Numbered from the stretch's first letter, positions 8,658 to 17,547 are shown. The stretch is 64,000 nucleotides of DNA from Marinobacterium halophilum (GCF_003014615.1 NZ_PYGI01000013.1:1-64000), one strand, 5' to 3'. Program-made: numbers and translations. The notes: generated by a model from the letters alone, not told the origin.

Positions 8658-9581
8658 ATGCACACCGACAGCCTCGACAAGCAGATCAAGACCCGCCTCA
8701 ACAAGCTGCAGAAGCGTCTGCGCCGTGAAGTGGGGCAGGCCATAGCCGCTTTCAACATGATTGAAGATGGCGACAAGGTGATGGTGTGCCTCTCCGGCGG
8801 CAAGGACTCCTACGCCATGCTCGATATTCTGCTGAATCTGCAGAAGAGCGCGCCGATCCGTTTTGAGCTGGTGGCGGTCAACCTGGACCAGAAGCAGCCC
8901 GGTTTCCCGGAAGAAATACTGCCCAATTATCTTGAGTCGATCGGGGTGCCGTTCCACATTGTCGAACGTGACACCTATTCCATCGTTAAATCGGTGGTGC
9001 CGGAAGGCAAAACCACCTGTGCACTCTGCTCGCGCCTGCGTCGCGGCACCCTGTATGGTTTTGCCGATGAGATCGGTGCCAACAAGATCGCGCTGGGCCA
9101 TCATCGTGACGATATTCTGGAAACCTTCTTCCTCAACATGTTCTATGGCGGCAAGCTGAAGTCGATGCCCCCCAAGCTGGTATCCGACGACGGCAAGAAC
9201 ATGGTCATTCGGCCGTTGGCCTACGCCCGCGAGAAGGATATTGCCGAATATGCCGAGCTGCGCGAATTCCCGATCATTCCCTGTAACCTGTGCGGTTCGC
9301 AGGAAAATCTGCAGCGTCAGGTGATCAAGGAGATGTTGCAGGGCTGGGACAAGACCAACCCCGGTCGTATCGAGACCATGTTCCGCGCCCTGTGTAACGT
9401 GGTGCCGTCGCACCTGGCAGATCATCAGCTGTTCGACTTCAAGGGGCTGCAGCTTGGCTTTGCGCATGGCATTGTGCCTGGAGCCGACACGATCATGGGG
9501 CCGCTGGATGATGATGAAGAGACCGGTGCCAACGGTTCCGGCGTTCAAATGATGGAAAAGATCGACATCCTGTCGCTCTGA
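8658..9581 (+). CDS. ttcA: tRNA 2-thiocytidine synthetase TtcA
   Basis: TtcA thiolates cytidine 32 of certain tRNAs using ATP, a sulfur donor and a [4Fe-4S] cluster in the cytoplasm. The 307-residue protein has the PP-loop SGGKDS at residues 46-51, followed by the CALC and CNLC cysteine pairs that bind the cluster, and the GHHRDD motif. Length and motif order are typical of the gammaproteobacterial enzyme. It starts at ATG 8658. It sits between two BCCT-associated regions but is a housekeeping gene and probably has its own promoter. Confidence 0.95.
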   Translation: MHTDSLDKQIKTRLNKLQKRLRREVGQAIAAFNMIEDGDKVMVCLSGGKDSYAMLDILLNLQKSAPIRFELVAVNLDQKQPGFPEEILPNYLESIGVPFHIVERDTYSIVKSVVPEGKTTCALCSRLRRGTLYGFADEIGANKIALGHHRDDILETFFLNMFYGGKLKSMPPKLVSDDGKNMVIRPLAYAREKDIAEYAELREFPIIPCNLCGSQENLQRQVIKEMLQGWDKTNPGRIETMFRALCNVVPSHLADHQLFDFKGLQLGFAHGIVPGADTIMGPLDDDEETGANGSGVQMMEKIDILSL

Positions 9582-9663
9582 TCCGCTTGACCTCTTGCTC
9601 CCTTTTGCGGATATTCGGGCTTACCCTAATAAACAAGCCGAATAAGAACAACTGGGAGCCATC

Positions 9664-10443
9664 ATGTCTCAATCACTGCTCGACCGTCATGACCACGAAG
9701 GTGTGGCCACGCTGACGTTATCCCGCCCTGATGCCTACAACAGCCTGTCCCTGGAATTGATGCAGGCACTGCATTCCGAGCTGGATGCCATTGCTGATGA
9801 TACCAACGTGCGTTGCGTGGTGATACGCGGTGCCGGCAAGGGGTTTTGTGCCGGGCACGATCTTAAACAGATGCTGGGTGAGGGCGAGGAAGCCTATTAC
9901 CGTTGTACTTTTGAGACCTGTTCACAGCTGATGCAGCGGATTGTAAGTTTGCCGGTTCCGGTCATCGCCCAGGTACACGGCGTGGCGACAGCGGCCGGTT
10001 GCCAGTTGGTCGCCAGTGCCGACTTGGCAATCGCGGCGGATACCGCCCGCTTTGCCACCCCTGGCGTCAATATTGGCCTGTTCTGTTCCACCCCCATGGT
10101 TGCCCTGAGTCGTGCCGTTCAGCCCAAGCATGCCATGGAGTTGCTGCTGACCGGTGATCTGATCAATGCGCAGCGCGCCTGCGATATGGGGTTGATCAAC
10201 CAGCAGGTGCCAGCGGCCGAGCTGGAGCAGGCGGTGGCTACGCTGGCGGCCAAGATTGCATCCAAGTCCCGTCACACCCTTCAGATCGGCAAGCAGGCGT
10301 TCTATCGACAGCGCGAGTTGCCGCTGGCCGAAGCCTATGCTGTCTGCAGTGAAGTGATGGTGGACAATATGCAGACCCCAGATGCTCAGGAGGGGATTGA
10401 CGCCTTTATCGGCAAGCGCACACCGCACTGGCAGCACCGCTGA
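9664..10443 (+). CDS. Crotonase-family protein, ECHDC3-like
   Basis: This 259-residue protein has the crotonase fold: an oxyanion-hole segment GKGFCAGHDLK and the second glycine-rich segment GVATAAGCQLVASAD. Where enoyl-CoA hydratases carry two catalytic glutamates (GCE and PE), it has GCQ and TPG. The stretch FATPGVNIGLFCSTP matches the ECHDC3 group, whose reaction is not settled. It may bind an acyl-CoA without hydrating it. Start at ATG 9664 after GGGAG. It is convergent with the TauE/SafE gene and has no fatty-acid oxidation partners nearby. Confidence 0.8.
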   Translation: MSQSLLDRHDHEGVATLTLSRPDAYNSLSLELMQALHSELDAIADDTNVRCVVIRGAGKGFCAGHDLKQMLGEGEEAYYRCTFETCSQLMQRIVSLPVPVIAQVHGVATAAGCQLVASADLAIAADTARFATPGVNIGLFCSTPMVALSRAVQPKHAMELLLTGDLINAQRACDMGLINQQVPAAELEQAVATLAAKIASKSRHTLQIGKQAFYRQRELPLAEAYAVCSEVMVDNMQTPDAQEGIDAFIGKRTPHWQHR

Positions 10444-10466
10444 GAGTACGCGCGGGGCAAATGGCG

Positions 10467-11192
10467 TTAGAGTGCCATCAAGCCCTGAGTGATCGGAAAT
10501 AGTGCTGCTGTCAGTGAAATGGCCAGTATCCAGGGCTTGATCCGGTTAACGGGCCAGGCCCGTTCGGAACGCCAGCCCAGATAACTGCCCAGTGCGACAC
10601 CGGGTAACAGCTTGAGCGCCAGCCACAGGTGGCTACCTGCCAGCTGACCTGCGCTGTACAGCATGGCTAATGAAATCAGTGTGCCCACTAGAAAGAAACC
10701 GGCCAGTTCTGCCTTGGCGGCGGCCGGATCATGCTCCTGATACACCAAGGCCATGGGTGGGCCACCAATACCCGTGGCAGTACCGATCAAACCGGAAAAG
10801 AAGCCGCCCAGCGTCATGCTGGTTGTTGTGGTACGCAATTTAATCGTCTGCCAACTGAGTAAGGTCGCCAGTAGTAAAGTTGCACCCAGCAACAGACCCA
10901 GCAGTGCCTGGCTCATTGCCTGCACCTGTAATGCGCCGCACCATGCGCCGGGTATGCGTGCGGCAATCGCAGGCAAAATACGTTGCCAGCGCAGGGTGCG
11001 TACGCCTTGTATCACCATCACCACGGCCAGTGTGAAGCCAACCATCAGGATCGGCACCGGCACATAGGCAGGGTTCAGTTGGTATAGAATGGGAGCCGCC
11101 AGCAGGCCGTAGCCGATACCAATGCGAGACTGAACAAAGACGCCAGCGGCGACCACCAGAACGGCCAGCAGTTCGGGAAGTGTATAAAGCAT
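10467..11192 (-). CDS. TauE/SafE family membrane exporter
   Basis: This 241-residue protein has about eight hydrophobic segments and the family motif GxxTGIGGPPMAL near residue 145. TauE/SafE proteins are thought to export sulfite, sulfoacetate or other small organic anions. It lies just downstream of the DUF3726 gene on the same strand, but a hairpin terminator at 11216-11253 stands between them, so it may be transcribed separately or only by read-through. If linked to the neighbouring catabolic cluster it could remove an anionic product. That is inference; TauE/SafE genes are common in many contexts. Confidence 0.85.
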   Translation of the reverse strand: MLYTLPELLAVLVVAAGVFVQSRIGIGYGLLAAPILYQLNPAYVPVPILMVGFTLAVVMVIQGVRTLRWQRILPAIAARIPGAWCGALQVQAMSQALLGLLLGATLLLATLLSWQTIKLRTTTTSMTLGGFFSGLIGTATGIGGPPMALVYQEHDPAAAKAELAGFFLVGTLISLAMLYSAGQLAGSHLWLALKLLPGVALGSYLGWRSERAWPVNRIKPWILAISLTAALFPITQGLMAL

Positions 11193-11215
11193 TGACCCGA
11201 TCCTTAGATGTGGAA

Positions 11216-11253
11216 AACCCCCGTCAAGGTTAGTGCGAACCTGTCCGGGGGTT
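11216..11253 (-). terminator. Terminator after the DUF3726 gene
   Basis: AACCCCC and GGGGGTTT pair around an inner hairpin (AAGGTT/AACCT). On the minus strand the stem is followed by TTTTCC. It would end the two-gene transcript coming from 13746. Confidence 0.75.
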
Positions 11254-11288
11254 TGGTTTAAAATAGATTAATCGAGATGGTACCGGCT

Positions 11289-12026
11289 TCAGTGGCCGCC
11301 GGCATCCGCCCGTGAGCGATCGCTGTTTTCGACCAGGACGGCAGCGCCGATGCGGTTGATTTCCGCCCAGAGCGCCGGGCTGATTTCGATGCCCTGATTG
11401 ACGCTGTGCTCCTTGTTTATTTCGACCTGTTCGGCATCCAGTAAGCGGGTGTTGCGGTGGTTCAGAGTGGTCGACAGATTAACGCGTGAACTGCAGATGA
11501 TCGTCAGTGCCTGCTTGTCTTCCGGGCTGGCGCTCAGGCAGGTGGTGGCTTCGCTATAGCTCGGGTAGCGCTCGCCAGCCTTGATGGCGGCCGTATACTC
11601 GGTCATGTTTTGATCACCATTTTGCCAGTAGGCGGCAACACTGATGCCGCGGCGGCCGCAGTCGGTCAGCGCCTTGAGCACGAACATGCGATTATGGCAG
11701 TTATGCACGGTCACGGTCGCAATGCCGCTTTCCAGTGCCTTGGCATGGACCAGATCTACAGCCGCTGCAATGCAGTTGAGTGCGCTACGGCCATGACTGT
11801 CGATGATTGCTGACGTGCTGTCTTCATAGATGACACTGCTCAATGGCTTGCTGCTGTCTTCATCGATGAAGGGAAGCGCGTGCTCCAGCTCCTTAAGGCC
11901 GTTGAGGCCATGCTTTTCCAGCCAGAGGATCATGTTGGCGGCATCTTCATAATTGCCGACGAAATAACCGCTGGCTTCAAAGCAGCGGCGCAGGGCCGCT
12001 TTCAGTTCATTCATGGAAATATTCAT
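11289..12026 (-). CDS. DUF3726 family protein
   Basis: This 245-residue soluble protein opens with MNELKAALRRCFEASGY and an ANMILWLEKHGLNGL segment, which resemble DUF3726 proteins as I remember them. No enzymatic motif is visible and the family's function is unknown to me. The ATG at 12026 is chosen because AAGGAG lies just upstream, overlapping the stop of the preceding gene; the gap between the two genes is ten bases, so they are translationally close and surely co-transcribed. The partner upstream is the 569-residue orphan, and the pair is preceded by one of the two matching palindromes. A role in the LysR-controlled pathway is inferred. Confidence 0.6.
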   Translation of the reverse strand: MNISMNELKAALRRCFEASGYFVGNYEDAANMILWLEKHGLNGLKELEHALPFIDEDSSKPLSSVIYEDSTSAIIDSHGRSALNCIAAAVDLVHAKALESGIATVTVHNCHNRMFVLKALTDCGRRGISVAAYWQNGDQNMTEYTAAIKAGERYPSYSEATTCLSASPEDKQALTIICSSRVNLSTTLNHRNTRLLDAEQVEINKEHSVNQGIEISPALWAEINRIGAAVLVENSDRSRADAGGH

Positions 12027-12036
12027 GGGCGACTCC

Positions 12037-13746
12037 TTACTGCTGTGGTGCCAATGGCATGAACCAGTCATCACCAAAGCGGTTGCCGATGTCTTCCAGC
12101 AACGGGGCTCCCTGGAACATGGTGTTACGTACCCACAGCCGAGAGCGCGGGTCAAATTTGCTGACGCCGAAGAAGGCAAGCTTACAGCGCAGCAGATGCA
12201 TCGGCAGTACGTTGCGGTCCAGCAGGTTGGCCTGGATATCGCCGTAAATGCAGCGGTTCATGCTCTGAATGCGGCGGACAATGCCGCGCAATTTGGGTCG
12301 GGCTACCATGAAACGTGCAGTGTTATGATCCGGGTTCTGTTCAATATAGGCGCATAAATGGTCGTAACACCGGCGCACTGCGTAGCCTACGCCCAAAGCC
12401 ATCTGCTTCTTGCGTGCCTGTGCATCGATAATGCTGCCCAGGCGCGGCTCCATTTTTTCTTCTGAGCGATACCAGCAGGTGTCACGGGCGCCTTCGGCCG
12501 AAAAATCGGTGTCCAGAGCCCAGGCATAGCGGGTTTCGATGACCGATTTCAGTGTTTGCAGTGGCATCAATGGGTCCAGATCGAGGAACTCTTCAGCACA
12601 GAAGTAATCTTCAAGGTCATCCACCAGTGCCGGGTAGAGCTCCAGCAGAATCGAGGTCAGCATCTCCTGTCCCTGCAGTGAGCAGTGCGCTTCACTCCAC
12701 TCGATGAGCCGGTCCCAATCATGCAAGGGTTCTTGCAGCTGGGTGCTGAGCGCGTCCAGATCCCGCAGGGTGCGGCGATTGTTTTCCGTTTGCCATTGAT
12801 CTTCCGTGTGTGTCTCACGGGTGTGCTGGGCACAGCGGGCAATCAGTTCGTTCAATTGGAGCAGGATGCGAGGGGAAATATCGCCCAGTGCGCGTACGCG
12901 GGCTAGCGCCAGTTCACGCATTTCAACCCAGCGGTTGATCAGCAGCGGGTGGTTGACCAGATAAGGGGCCATACCCAGCCCGGTAGAATTGCCGATACCG
13001 AAATAGCGTTTGATTTCCGGCCGCATCGGCTGGAAAGTGTCGGGGGTGCGTTGACGAGCAATATGTTCAGCCTGCACCAGGCTGAAGTTGCGCAGCATCA
13101 GGCAGACGAACATTTCAGCAGCGAAAGGGCGTGCGAAGTCCTGGTAGTGACTGCGTACTTTTTCCCAGTCGGCCATGCCCAGCTTACCGCTGCCGTAAAC
13201 GGCGGTTGTGCGATACAGGTATCCTACCTTGGCGATCTGCTGAATGTCGGGCTGTTCGCCCTTGGCCAGTTGGTCAACCACATAGTCGAAGTTGCGGGCA
13301 CTGCGATTGGCACGAGACAAAACGAATACCCGCGCATCCACGCGTCCGGCTTCCTGCTTTGGAACATTCTGGCGCAGTTTTTCCAGATAAATATCATCGA
13401 CCTGCCCGGCGACCAGTGCCATGGTCAGGTCCCACTGAGTGGCAATGACACGGTCATTGCGGGCTTCGGGGGAAAGATAGCTGGAAAAAAGTACAAAACT
13501 GTACAGCCCTTGGGGGGCTTTGATCTCGTACACGACGTGGCCGTAGCCTTCGGCATCCAGTTCGAAGCGTACTGGGGTGATCTGCCAGCGCTCGCGCATG
13601 ATGCGGCGAACCAGGCTGCGCATGAAGCTGAGCCGGCTTTGATGTATGGAGCCCAAGCGCTCCAGATTCATCACCTGCGCGGCAGGGCGCAGTGGGAGTG
13701 CGTTATCTCCCCGCATCGATGTTTGAATAGCAGCAAGCGTTATCAT
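12037..13746 (-). CDS. Conserved-looking 569-aa protein of unknown function
   Basis: I do not recognise this large soluble protein. It has no signal peptide or membrane segment, is rich in Arg and Leu, and contains many aromatic-Arg patches; a few cysteines (for example in FVCLMLRN and DTCWYRS) show no metal-binding spacing. The middle part (about 290-360) is mostly helical with a charged, possibly coiled segment. ATG 13746 is preceded by AGAGGA at good distance. It leads a two-gene unit with the DUF3726 gene. Upstream at 13955-13973 is the palindrome that also precedes the aldehyde dehydrogenase arm, suggesting control by the adjacent LysR protein. Nothing supports a specific reaction. Confidence 0.7.
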   Translation of the reverse strand: MITLAAIQTSMRGDNALPLRPAAQVMNLERLGSIHQSRLSFMRSLVRRIMRERWQITPVRFELDAEGYGHVVYEIKAPQGLYSFVLFSSYLSPEARNDRVIATQWDLTMALVAGQVDDIYLEKLRQNVPKQEAGRVDARVFVLSRANRSARNFDYVVDQLAKGEQPDIQQIAKVGYLYRTTAVYGSGKLGMADWEKVRSHYQDFARPFAAEMFVCLMLRNFSLVQAEHIARQRTPDTFQPMRPEIKRYFGIGNSTGLGMAPYLVNHPLLINRWVEMRELALARVRALGDISPRILLQLNELIARCAQHTRETHTEDQWQTENNRRTLRDLDALSTQLQEPLHDWDRLIEWSEAHCSLQGQEMLTSILLELYPALVDDLEDYFCAEEFLDLDPLMPLQTLKSVIETRYAWALDTDFSAEGARDTCWYRSEEKMEPRLGSIIDAQARKKQMALGVGYAVRRCYDHLCAYIEQNPDHNTARFMVARPKLRGIVRRIQSMNRCIYGDIQANLLDRNVLPMHLLRCKLAFFGVSKFDPRSRLWVRNTMFQGAPLLEDIGNRFGDDWFMPLAPQQ

Positions 13747-13903
13747 TATTGTGGTCCTCTGAGTTGCTACACATCTCGTTTCTGTAAGGTGTCATTACGG
13801 CGTGGCAACGCAATACAGGAGTACCCCGGGTTTGCGTGGTATCCATGCAGGTTTCCTGTTCATGCACGTGGGGGGAAGAGCGGAACATCCTTCAATGACG
13901 GTC

Positions 13904-13909
13904 TTAATA
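13904..13909 (-). promoter_or_regulatory. Candidate -10 element of the 569-aa gene
   Basis: TATTAA on the minus strand would place the transcription start near 13897 and the palindrome at 13955-13973 about 67 bases upstream, the usual position of a LysR recognition site. No good -35 is visible, as expected for an activated promoter. Confidence 0.35.
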
Positions 13910-13954
13910 TTGGTCAAAGCCGAGCGTGGGGACAAATGAGAAGGATCTATCGGC

Positions 13955-13973
13955 TGATAAGGGCGGCTTATCA
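13955..13973. promoter_or_regulatory. Palindromic LysR-type operator, left copy
   Basis: The sequence is TGATAAG-N5-CTTATCA, a perfect 7+7 inverted repeat with the T-N11-A core of LysR-type sites. The same arms and spacing occur at 14968-14986. It overlaps a second hairpin, GGCGGCTT-ATCA-AAGCCGCC at 13962-13981, which has a T-run on the plus side and could be a terminator-like structure. Confidence 0.65.
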
Positions 13974-14038
13974 AAGCCGCCAAACCCATTATTTTTTCTA
14001 TATTAATCGTGCCGATGAAAGCGGCGGGTCAGTGCATT

Positions 14039-14935
14039 TCAGCCCGGTTCGTTCTGGGCCAGGATGAATTGCACCAATGCCTGTGCGGCGGGGGAAAGAG
14101 ATTTGTTACTCAGGCGCACAATGCCGATACGGCGCACGACTTCGGGTGTGGTCAAGGGAATGAAGGTAAGGGTGCTGCTTTCTCGGGGGAAGGCAAACCA
14201 GGGCAGAGTGGTGACGCCCAGACCGGCTTCCAGCATCGCAACCAGTGAAATCATGTTGGAGATATAGAACTGGGAGTCCTCCAGCAGGGGGGCGGCTTCG
14301 GTGCCCTCTAGCAGCCGTGAAGTGCCGTTGCTGATCAACCGATGCTCGCGCAGAGTGGCCCAGTGCAGCGAGTCGCTGTTCGCCAGTGGATGATCATTGC
14401 GGCAGACAACACCGACATGGTCATGCCAGAGCGGAATGAAGGTTTTGTTTGCATGCTCGTCTGTCTGGAGCAGGCTGGCGATACCGAAGTCCACCTGCTG
14501 ATGTTCCACCATATCCAGCACTGCGGCGGCGTTGTCATCAAAACAGCTGATATGCAGGTCCGGGGCGTGCGCTACGAAACGGGACAAAATATCCGGCAAC
14601 ATGCGGCTGGCGATGGACGGCACTGACGCCAGTCGCAGGTGGCCGGTCTTGTGTTCAGCCATCAACGTCATGTCCTGCGCAATGCGATCGTGATGCGCAA
14701 TCAGTTCCTTGGCTTGGGGCAGGAAGTGCTGGCCAAAAGGGGTCAGTTCAGCGTTGGCTGATTTGGCATTGCGCTTTTCGAACAGGGATTCGCCAAGCTT
14801 GTTTTCCAGATCCTTGATCGAGAGCGAGATGGCGGGCTGGGTGCGATGGGCTTTTTCAGCCGCGGCGTGAAAGCCCTTGAGTTCCGCGACCCAGACAAAG
14901 TGTCTGAGTTGGGCGATTTTCAATTCTGGCAACAT
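14039..14935 (-). CDS. LysR-type transcriptional regulator
   Basis: This about 298-residue regulator has the LysR winged helix at the N-terminus (LRHFVWVAELKGFHAAAEKAHRTQPAISLSI, recognition helix with TQPAISLSI) and a periplasmic-binding-like effector domain from about residue 90. It would bind the two TGATAAG-N5-CTTATCA sites and activate the divergent aldehyde dehydrogenase operon, and possibly the 569-aa/DUF3726 pair, when the pathway's inducer is present. ATG 14935 is preferred over GTG 14953 because GGGAT lies upstream of it. The right-hand operator is 32 bases from this start, so autoregulation is likely. The inducer is unknown. Confidence 0.9.
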   Translation of the reverse strand: MLPELKIAQLRHFVWVAELKGFHAAAEKAHRTQPAISLSIKDLENKLGESLFEKRNAKSANAELTPFGQHFLPQAKELIAHHDRIAQDMTLMAEHKTGHLRLASVPSIASRMLPDILSRFVAHAPDLHISCFDDNAAAVLDMVEHQQVDFGIASLLQTDEHANKTFIPLWHDHVGVVCRNDHPLANSDSLHWATLREHRLISNGTSRLLEGTEAAPLLEDSQFYISNMISLVAMLEAGLGVTTLPWFAFPRESSTLTFIPLTTPEVVRRIGIVRLSNKSLSPAAQALVQFILAQNEPG

Positions 14936-14967
14936 GGGGTGTATCCCGATCACGTGGCGTGGGCTCT

Positions 14968-14986
14968 TGATAAGTATTGCTTATCA
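14968..14986. promoter_or_regulatory. Palindromic LysR-type operator, right copy
   Basis: TGATAAG-TATTG-CTTATCA is a perfect inverted repeat between the divergent LysR and aldehyde dehydrogenase genes, with a T-N11-A core. Its centre is about 64 bases upstream of the start predicted from the -10 at 15029-15034, the classic LysR recognition position. The identical arms recur at 13955-13973. Confidence 0.75.
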
Positions 14987-15028
14987 GGAAATTTTATTTA
15001 TTAATTTTTATTATTAGATCACCCTGCC

Positions 15029-15034
15029 TATGAT
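15029..15034 (+). promoter_or_regulatory. Candidate -10 element of the aldehyde dehydrogenase operon
   Basis: TATGAT lies 29 bases before the ATG at 15063. The -35 region is AT-rich without a consensus hexamer, which suits activator dependence. Confidence 0.4.
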
Positions 15035-15062
15035 GAGTCCATCAATTTTGCTGGAGGTCATC

Positions 15063-16505
15063 ATGTCTGAATCAATCTTTCGCAACTACATCGCCGGTGA
15101 ATGGGTCGACGGCGCAGCCACCATCGCCAACATTAGCCCGGCTGACACCAGTGACGTGATTGGCCAGTACGCTCAAGCCGACCAGGTGCAGACAAAAGCG
15201 GCCATCGTCGCTGCACGTCAAGGCCAGGAAGAGTGGCAGAAAAGCGGTCTGGAACAGCGCTACTCGGTATTAATGAGCATTGGTGATGAACTGATTGCGC
15301 GCAAGGACGAACTGGGTGAGTTGCTGGCGCGTGAAGAAGGCAAGACGTTGGCTGAAGGTGCGGGCGAGATCTATCGGTCCGGCCAGTTCTTCCATTATTA
15401 CGCGGCTGAAGTGCTGCGTCAGATGGGCGAAACCGCCGACTCTGTGCGCCCAGGGGTTGAAATTGAAACCCGCCGTGAACCGGTCGGTGTGGTTGGCATC
15501 ATCACTCCCTGGAACTTCCCGACGGCTACCGGTGCCTGGAAAATTGCGCCGGCGCTGGCCTTTGGCAACGCCGTAGTGTGGAAACCGGCGAATCAGGTGC
15601 CGGGATCGGCTTGGGCGCTGACCGAAATTATCTCCCGTCAGGGGCTGCCGGCCGGAACGTTCAATCTGGTGATGGGGCCGGGTGCAGAAGTCGGTGATGT
15701 GCTGATCAATTCCCGCGATATCAATGCGCTGACTTTCACCGGCTCACTGGAGACTGGTCGCAAGGTGGCGGCGGCGACGGCAGTCAATCTGGTCAAATGT
15801 CAGCTGGAAATGGGCAGCAAGAACGCACTGGTGGTGCTGGATGATGCCGATCTGGACAATGCCGTCGAGTGTGCGGTGAGCGGTGCCTTTGGCGGCACCG
15901 GCCAGAAATGTACCGCCTCTTCCCGTCTGATTGTCACTGAAGGCATTCATGATCGCTTTGTCGAAGCGGTAAAAGTGCGCATGCAGAAACTGGTGGTCGG
16001 TCATCCGTTGAAAGCGGGTGTGCATATCGGTGCCGTGGCTGATGCCCGCCAGATGGAGCAAAATCTGGCGTATTTGGAGCTGGCCAAGCGTGAAGGCGGA
16101 CAGTTGGCCTGTGGTGGCGAAGTGCTGAATGAAGACACCGAAGGCTACTACATGCGCCCAGCGCTGTTCACCGGCACCACCAACGATATGCGCATCAACC
16201 GTGAAGAAGCTTTTGCTCCCATTGCCTGCGTAATCAAAGTGAAAGATTACGAAGAGGCGCTGGCGACCCTGAATGATACCAACTTCGGTCTGACCGGCGG
16301 CATCTGCACCCAGTCACTGAAATATGCCACCGACTTCAAGCGTAATGCCAAGACCGGTTGTGTAATGATCAATTTGCCGACAGCGGGCACTGATTATCAC
16401 GTGCCGTTTGGTGGTCGCAAGGACTCCAGCTTTGGCCCGCGTGAGCAGGGTACTTATGCCAAGGAGTTTTACACCGTCGTTAAAACCACCTACATGCGTG
16501 CGTAA
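15063..16505 (+). CDS. Aldehyde dehydrogenase, similar to alpha-ketoglutarate semialdehyde dehydrogenases
   Basis: The enzyme would oxidise an aldehyde to an acid with NAD(P)+. The 480-residue protein has the family residues Asn151 (PWNF), Glu249 (LEMGSKN) and nucleophile Cys283 (GGTGQKCTASS). The GAWKIAPALAFGNAVVWKPANQVPGSAW stretch resembles the alpha-ketoglutarate semialdehyde dehydrogenase group, but specificity cannot be read with confidence. ATG 15063 has GGAGG five bases upstream and replaces a longer frame from 15030. It is the first gene of a probable operon with the M19-like protein (13 bases away), the BCCT carrier and RidA, downstream of the LysR palindrome. Confidence 0.9.
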   Translation: MSESIFRNYIAGEWVDGAATIANISPADTSDVIGQYAQADQVQTKAAIVAARQGQEEWQKSGLEQRYSVLMSIGDELIARKDELGELLAREEGKTLAEGAGEIYRSGQFFHYYAAEVLRQMGETADSVRPGVEIETRREPVGVVGIITPWNFPTATGAWKIAPALAFGNAVVWKPANQVPGSAWALTEIISRQGLPAGTFNLVMGPGAEVGDVLINSRDINALTFTGSLETGRKVAAATAVNLVKCQLEMGSKNALVVLDDADLDNAVECAVSGAFGGTGQKCTASSRLIVTEGIHDRFVEAVKVRMQKLVVGHPLKAGVHIGAVADARQMEQNLAYLELAKREGGQLACGGEVLNEDTEGYYMRPALFTGTTNDMRINREEAFAPIACVIKVKDYEEALATLNDTNFGLTGGICTQSLKYATDFKRNAKTGCVMINLPTAGTDYHVPFGGRKDSSFGPREQGTYAKEFYTVVKTTYMRA

Positions 16506-16518
16506 GCGGAGCCGGGCC

Positions 16519-17520
16519 ATGAACCAGAACCTGCACAACGACCTCATTGTGATCGACGGGCTTCAGTACTCCAACTGGAACCGGCAGATCTTCGAACAGC
16601 TGCGTGAAGGCGGCGTGACCATGGTGCATGTCACCATTGTCTACCACGAGCAGATCCGCGAAACCCTGTTGCGTATTGCCGAGTGGAACCGTCACTTCGA
16701 GTACAGCAGTGATCTGATTATGCCAGTCAAAAGCGCGGATGATATTCGTCTCGCCAAGGCACTGGGGAAAGTGGGCATCATGTTCGGGGCGCAGAACTGC
16801 TCACCGATTGAAGATGACATCGGCATGGTCGAGGTGATGCGTGAGCTGAACCTGATGATCATGCAGCTGACCTACAATAATCAGAGCCTGCTGGCTTGCG
16901 GTTGTTATGAAGCGGAAGACAGTGGTGTCACTCGGTTCGGCAAGCAGGTCATCCGCGAGATGAACCGTGTCGGCATGGTGGTTGATATGAGCCACAGTGG
17001 CGAACGCAGCACGCTGGACGCGATTGAACTGTCAGAGCGTCCGATCGTGATCTCGCACGCCAACCCGATCAGTTTTCATGAGGCCAAGCGCAACAAATCG
17101 GATACGGTGCTCAAGGCGTTGGGCGAATCCGGCGGTCTGCTGGGGTTCAGTCTGTATCCGTTCCATCTCAAGAACGGCCCTGATTGCACCCTGGTGGAGT
17201 TCTGCGACATGGTGGCGCGTACCGCTGACCTGATGGGCGTCGAGCAGATCGGTATCGGTACCGATCTGTGTCAGGATCAGCCGCTGTCGGTACTGGAGTG
17301 GATGCGCAACGGCCGCTGGTCAAAAGAGAAGGATTATGGCGAAGGCTCCAAGTCCAATGCCGACTGGCCGCGACCGCTCTCCTGGTTCCGTGACAGCCGC
17401 GATTTCCCCAATCTGACCGCCGGTCTGCAAGCGCGAGGATTCAGTGATGAGGACGTTGCCCGCATCATGGGGCGTAACTGGCTGAACTTTCTGGACCATG
17501 CGCTCAAATCCCAGGGTTGA
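16519..17520 (+). CDS. M19 membrane-dipeptidase homologue with altered metal site
   Basis: This 333-residue protein has the overall pattern of renal dipeptidase-like (M19) enzymes, including the His of DMSHS (159) and ISHAN (180) and the C-terminal GRNWL. Where classical enzymes have DGHND it has DGLQY (13-17), and the bridging Glu position reads Gln92 (FGAQN), so part of the binuclear zinc site is missing. It resembles the subgroup next to the glycine betaine catabolic genes of Pseudomonas (PA5396-like, from memory), whose reaction is unclear to me. No signal peptide or anchor is seen, so it should be cytoplasmic. Its operon position suggests it acts on the substrate imported by the BCCT carrier. 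Confidence 0.75.
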   Translation: MNQNLHNDLIVIDGLQYSNWNRQIFEQLREGGVTMVHVTIVYHEQIRETLLRIAEWNRHFEYSSDLIMPVKSADDIRLAKALGKVGIMFGAQNCSPIEDDIGMVEVMRELNLMIMQLTYNNQSLLACGCYEAEDSGVTRFGKQVIREMNRVGMVVDMSHSGERSTLDAIELSERPIVISHANPISFHEAKRNKSDTVLKALGESGGLLGFSLYPFHLKNGPDCTLVEFCDMVARTADLMGVEQIGIGTDLCQDQPLSVLEWMRNGRWSKEKDYGEGSKSNADWPRPLSWFRDSRDFPNLTAGLQARGFSDEDVARIMGRNWLNFLDHALKSQG

Positions 17521-17547
17521 ACCGATACCCTGATTCCCGAATAACCG

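Noticed and set aside
8631-9548. Long minus-strand frame opposite ttcA (305 codons)
   Set aside because: It is a shadow of ttcA, whose plus-strand protein has all TtcA motifs.
12949-14067. Plus-strand frame of 372 codons across the 569-aa gene and the LysR end
   Set aside because: It crosses two minus-strand genes and the operator region, with no ribosome-binding site or recognisable protein.
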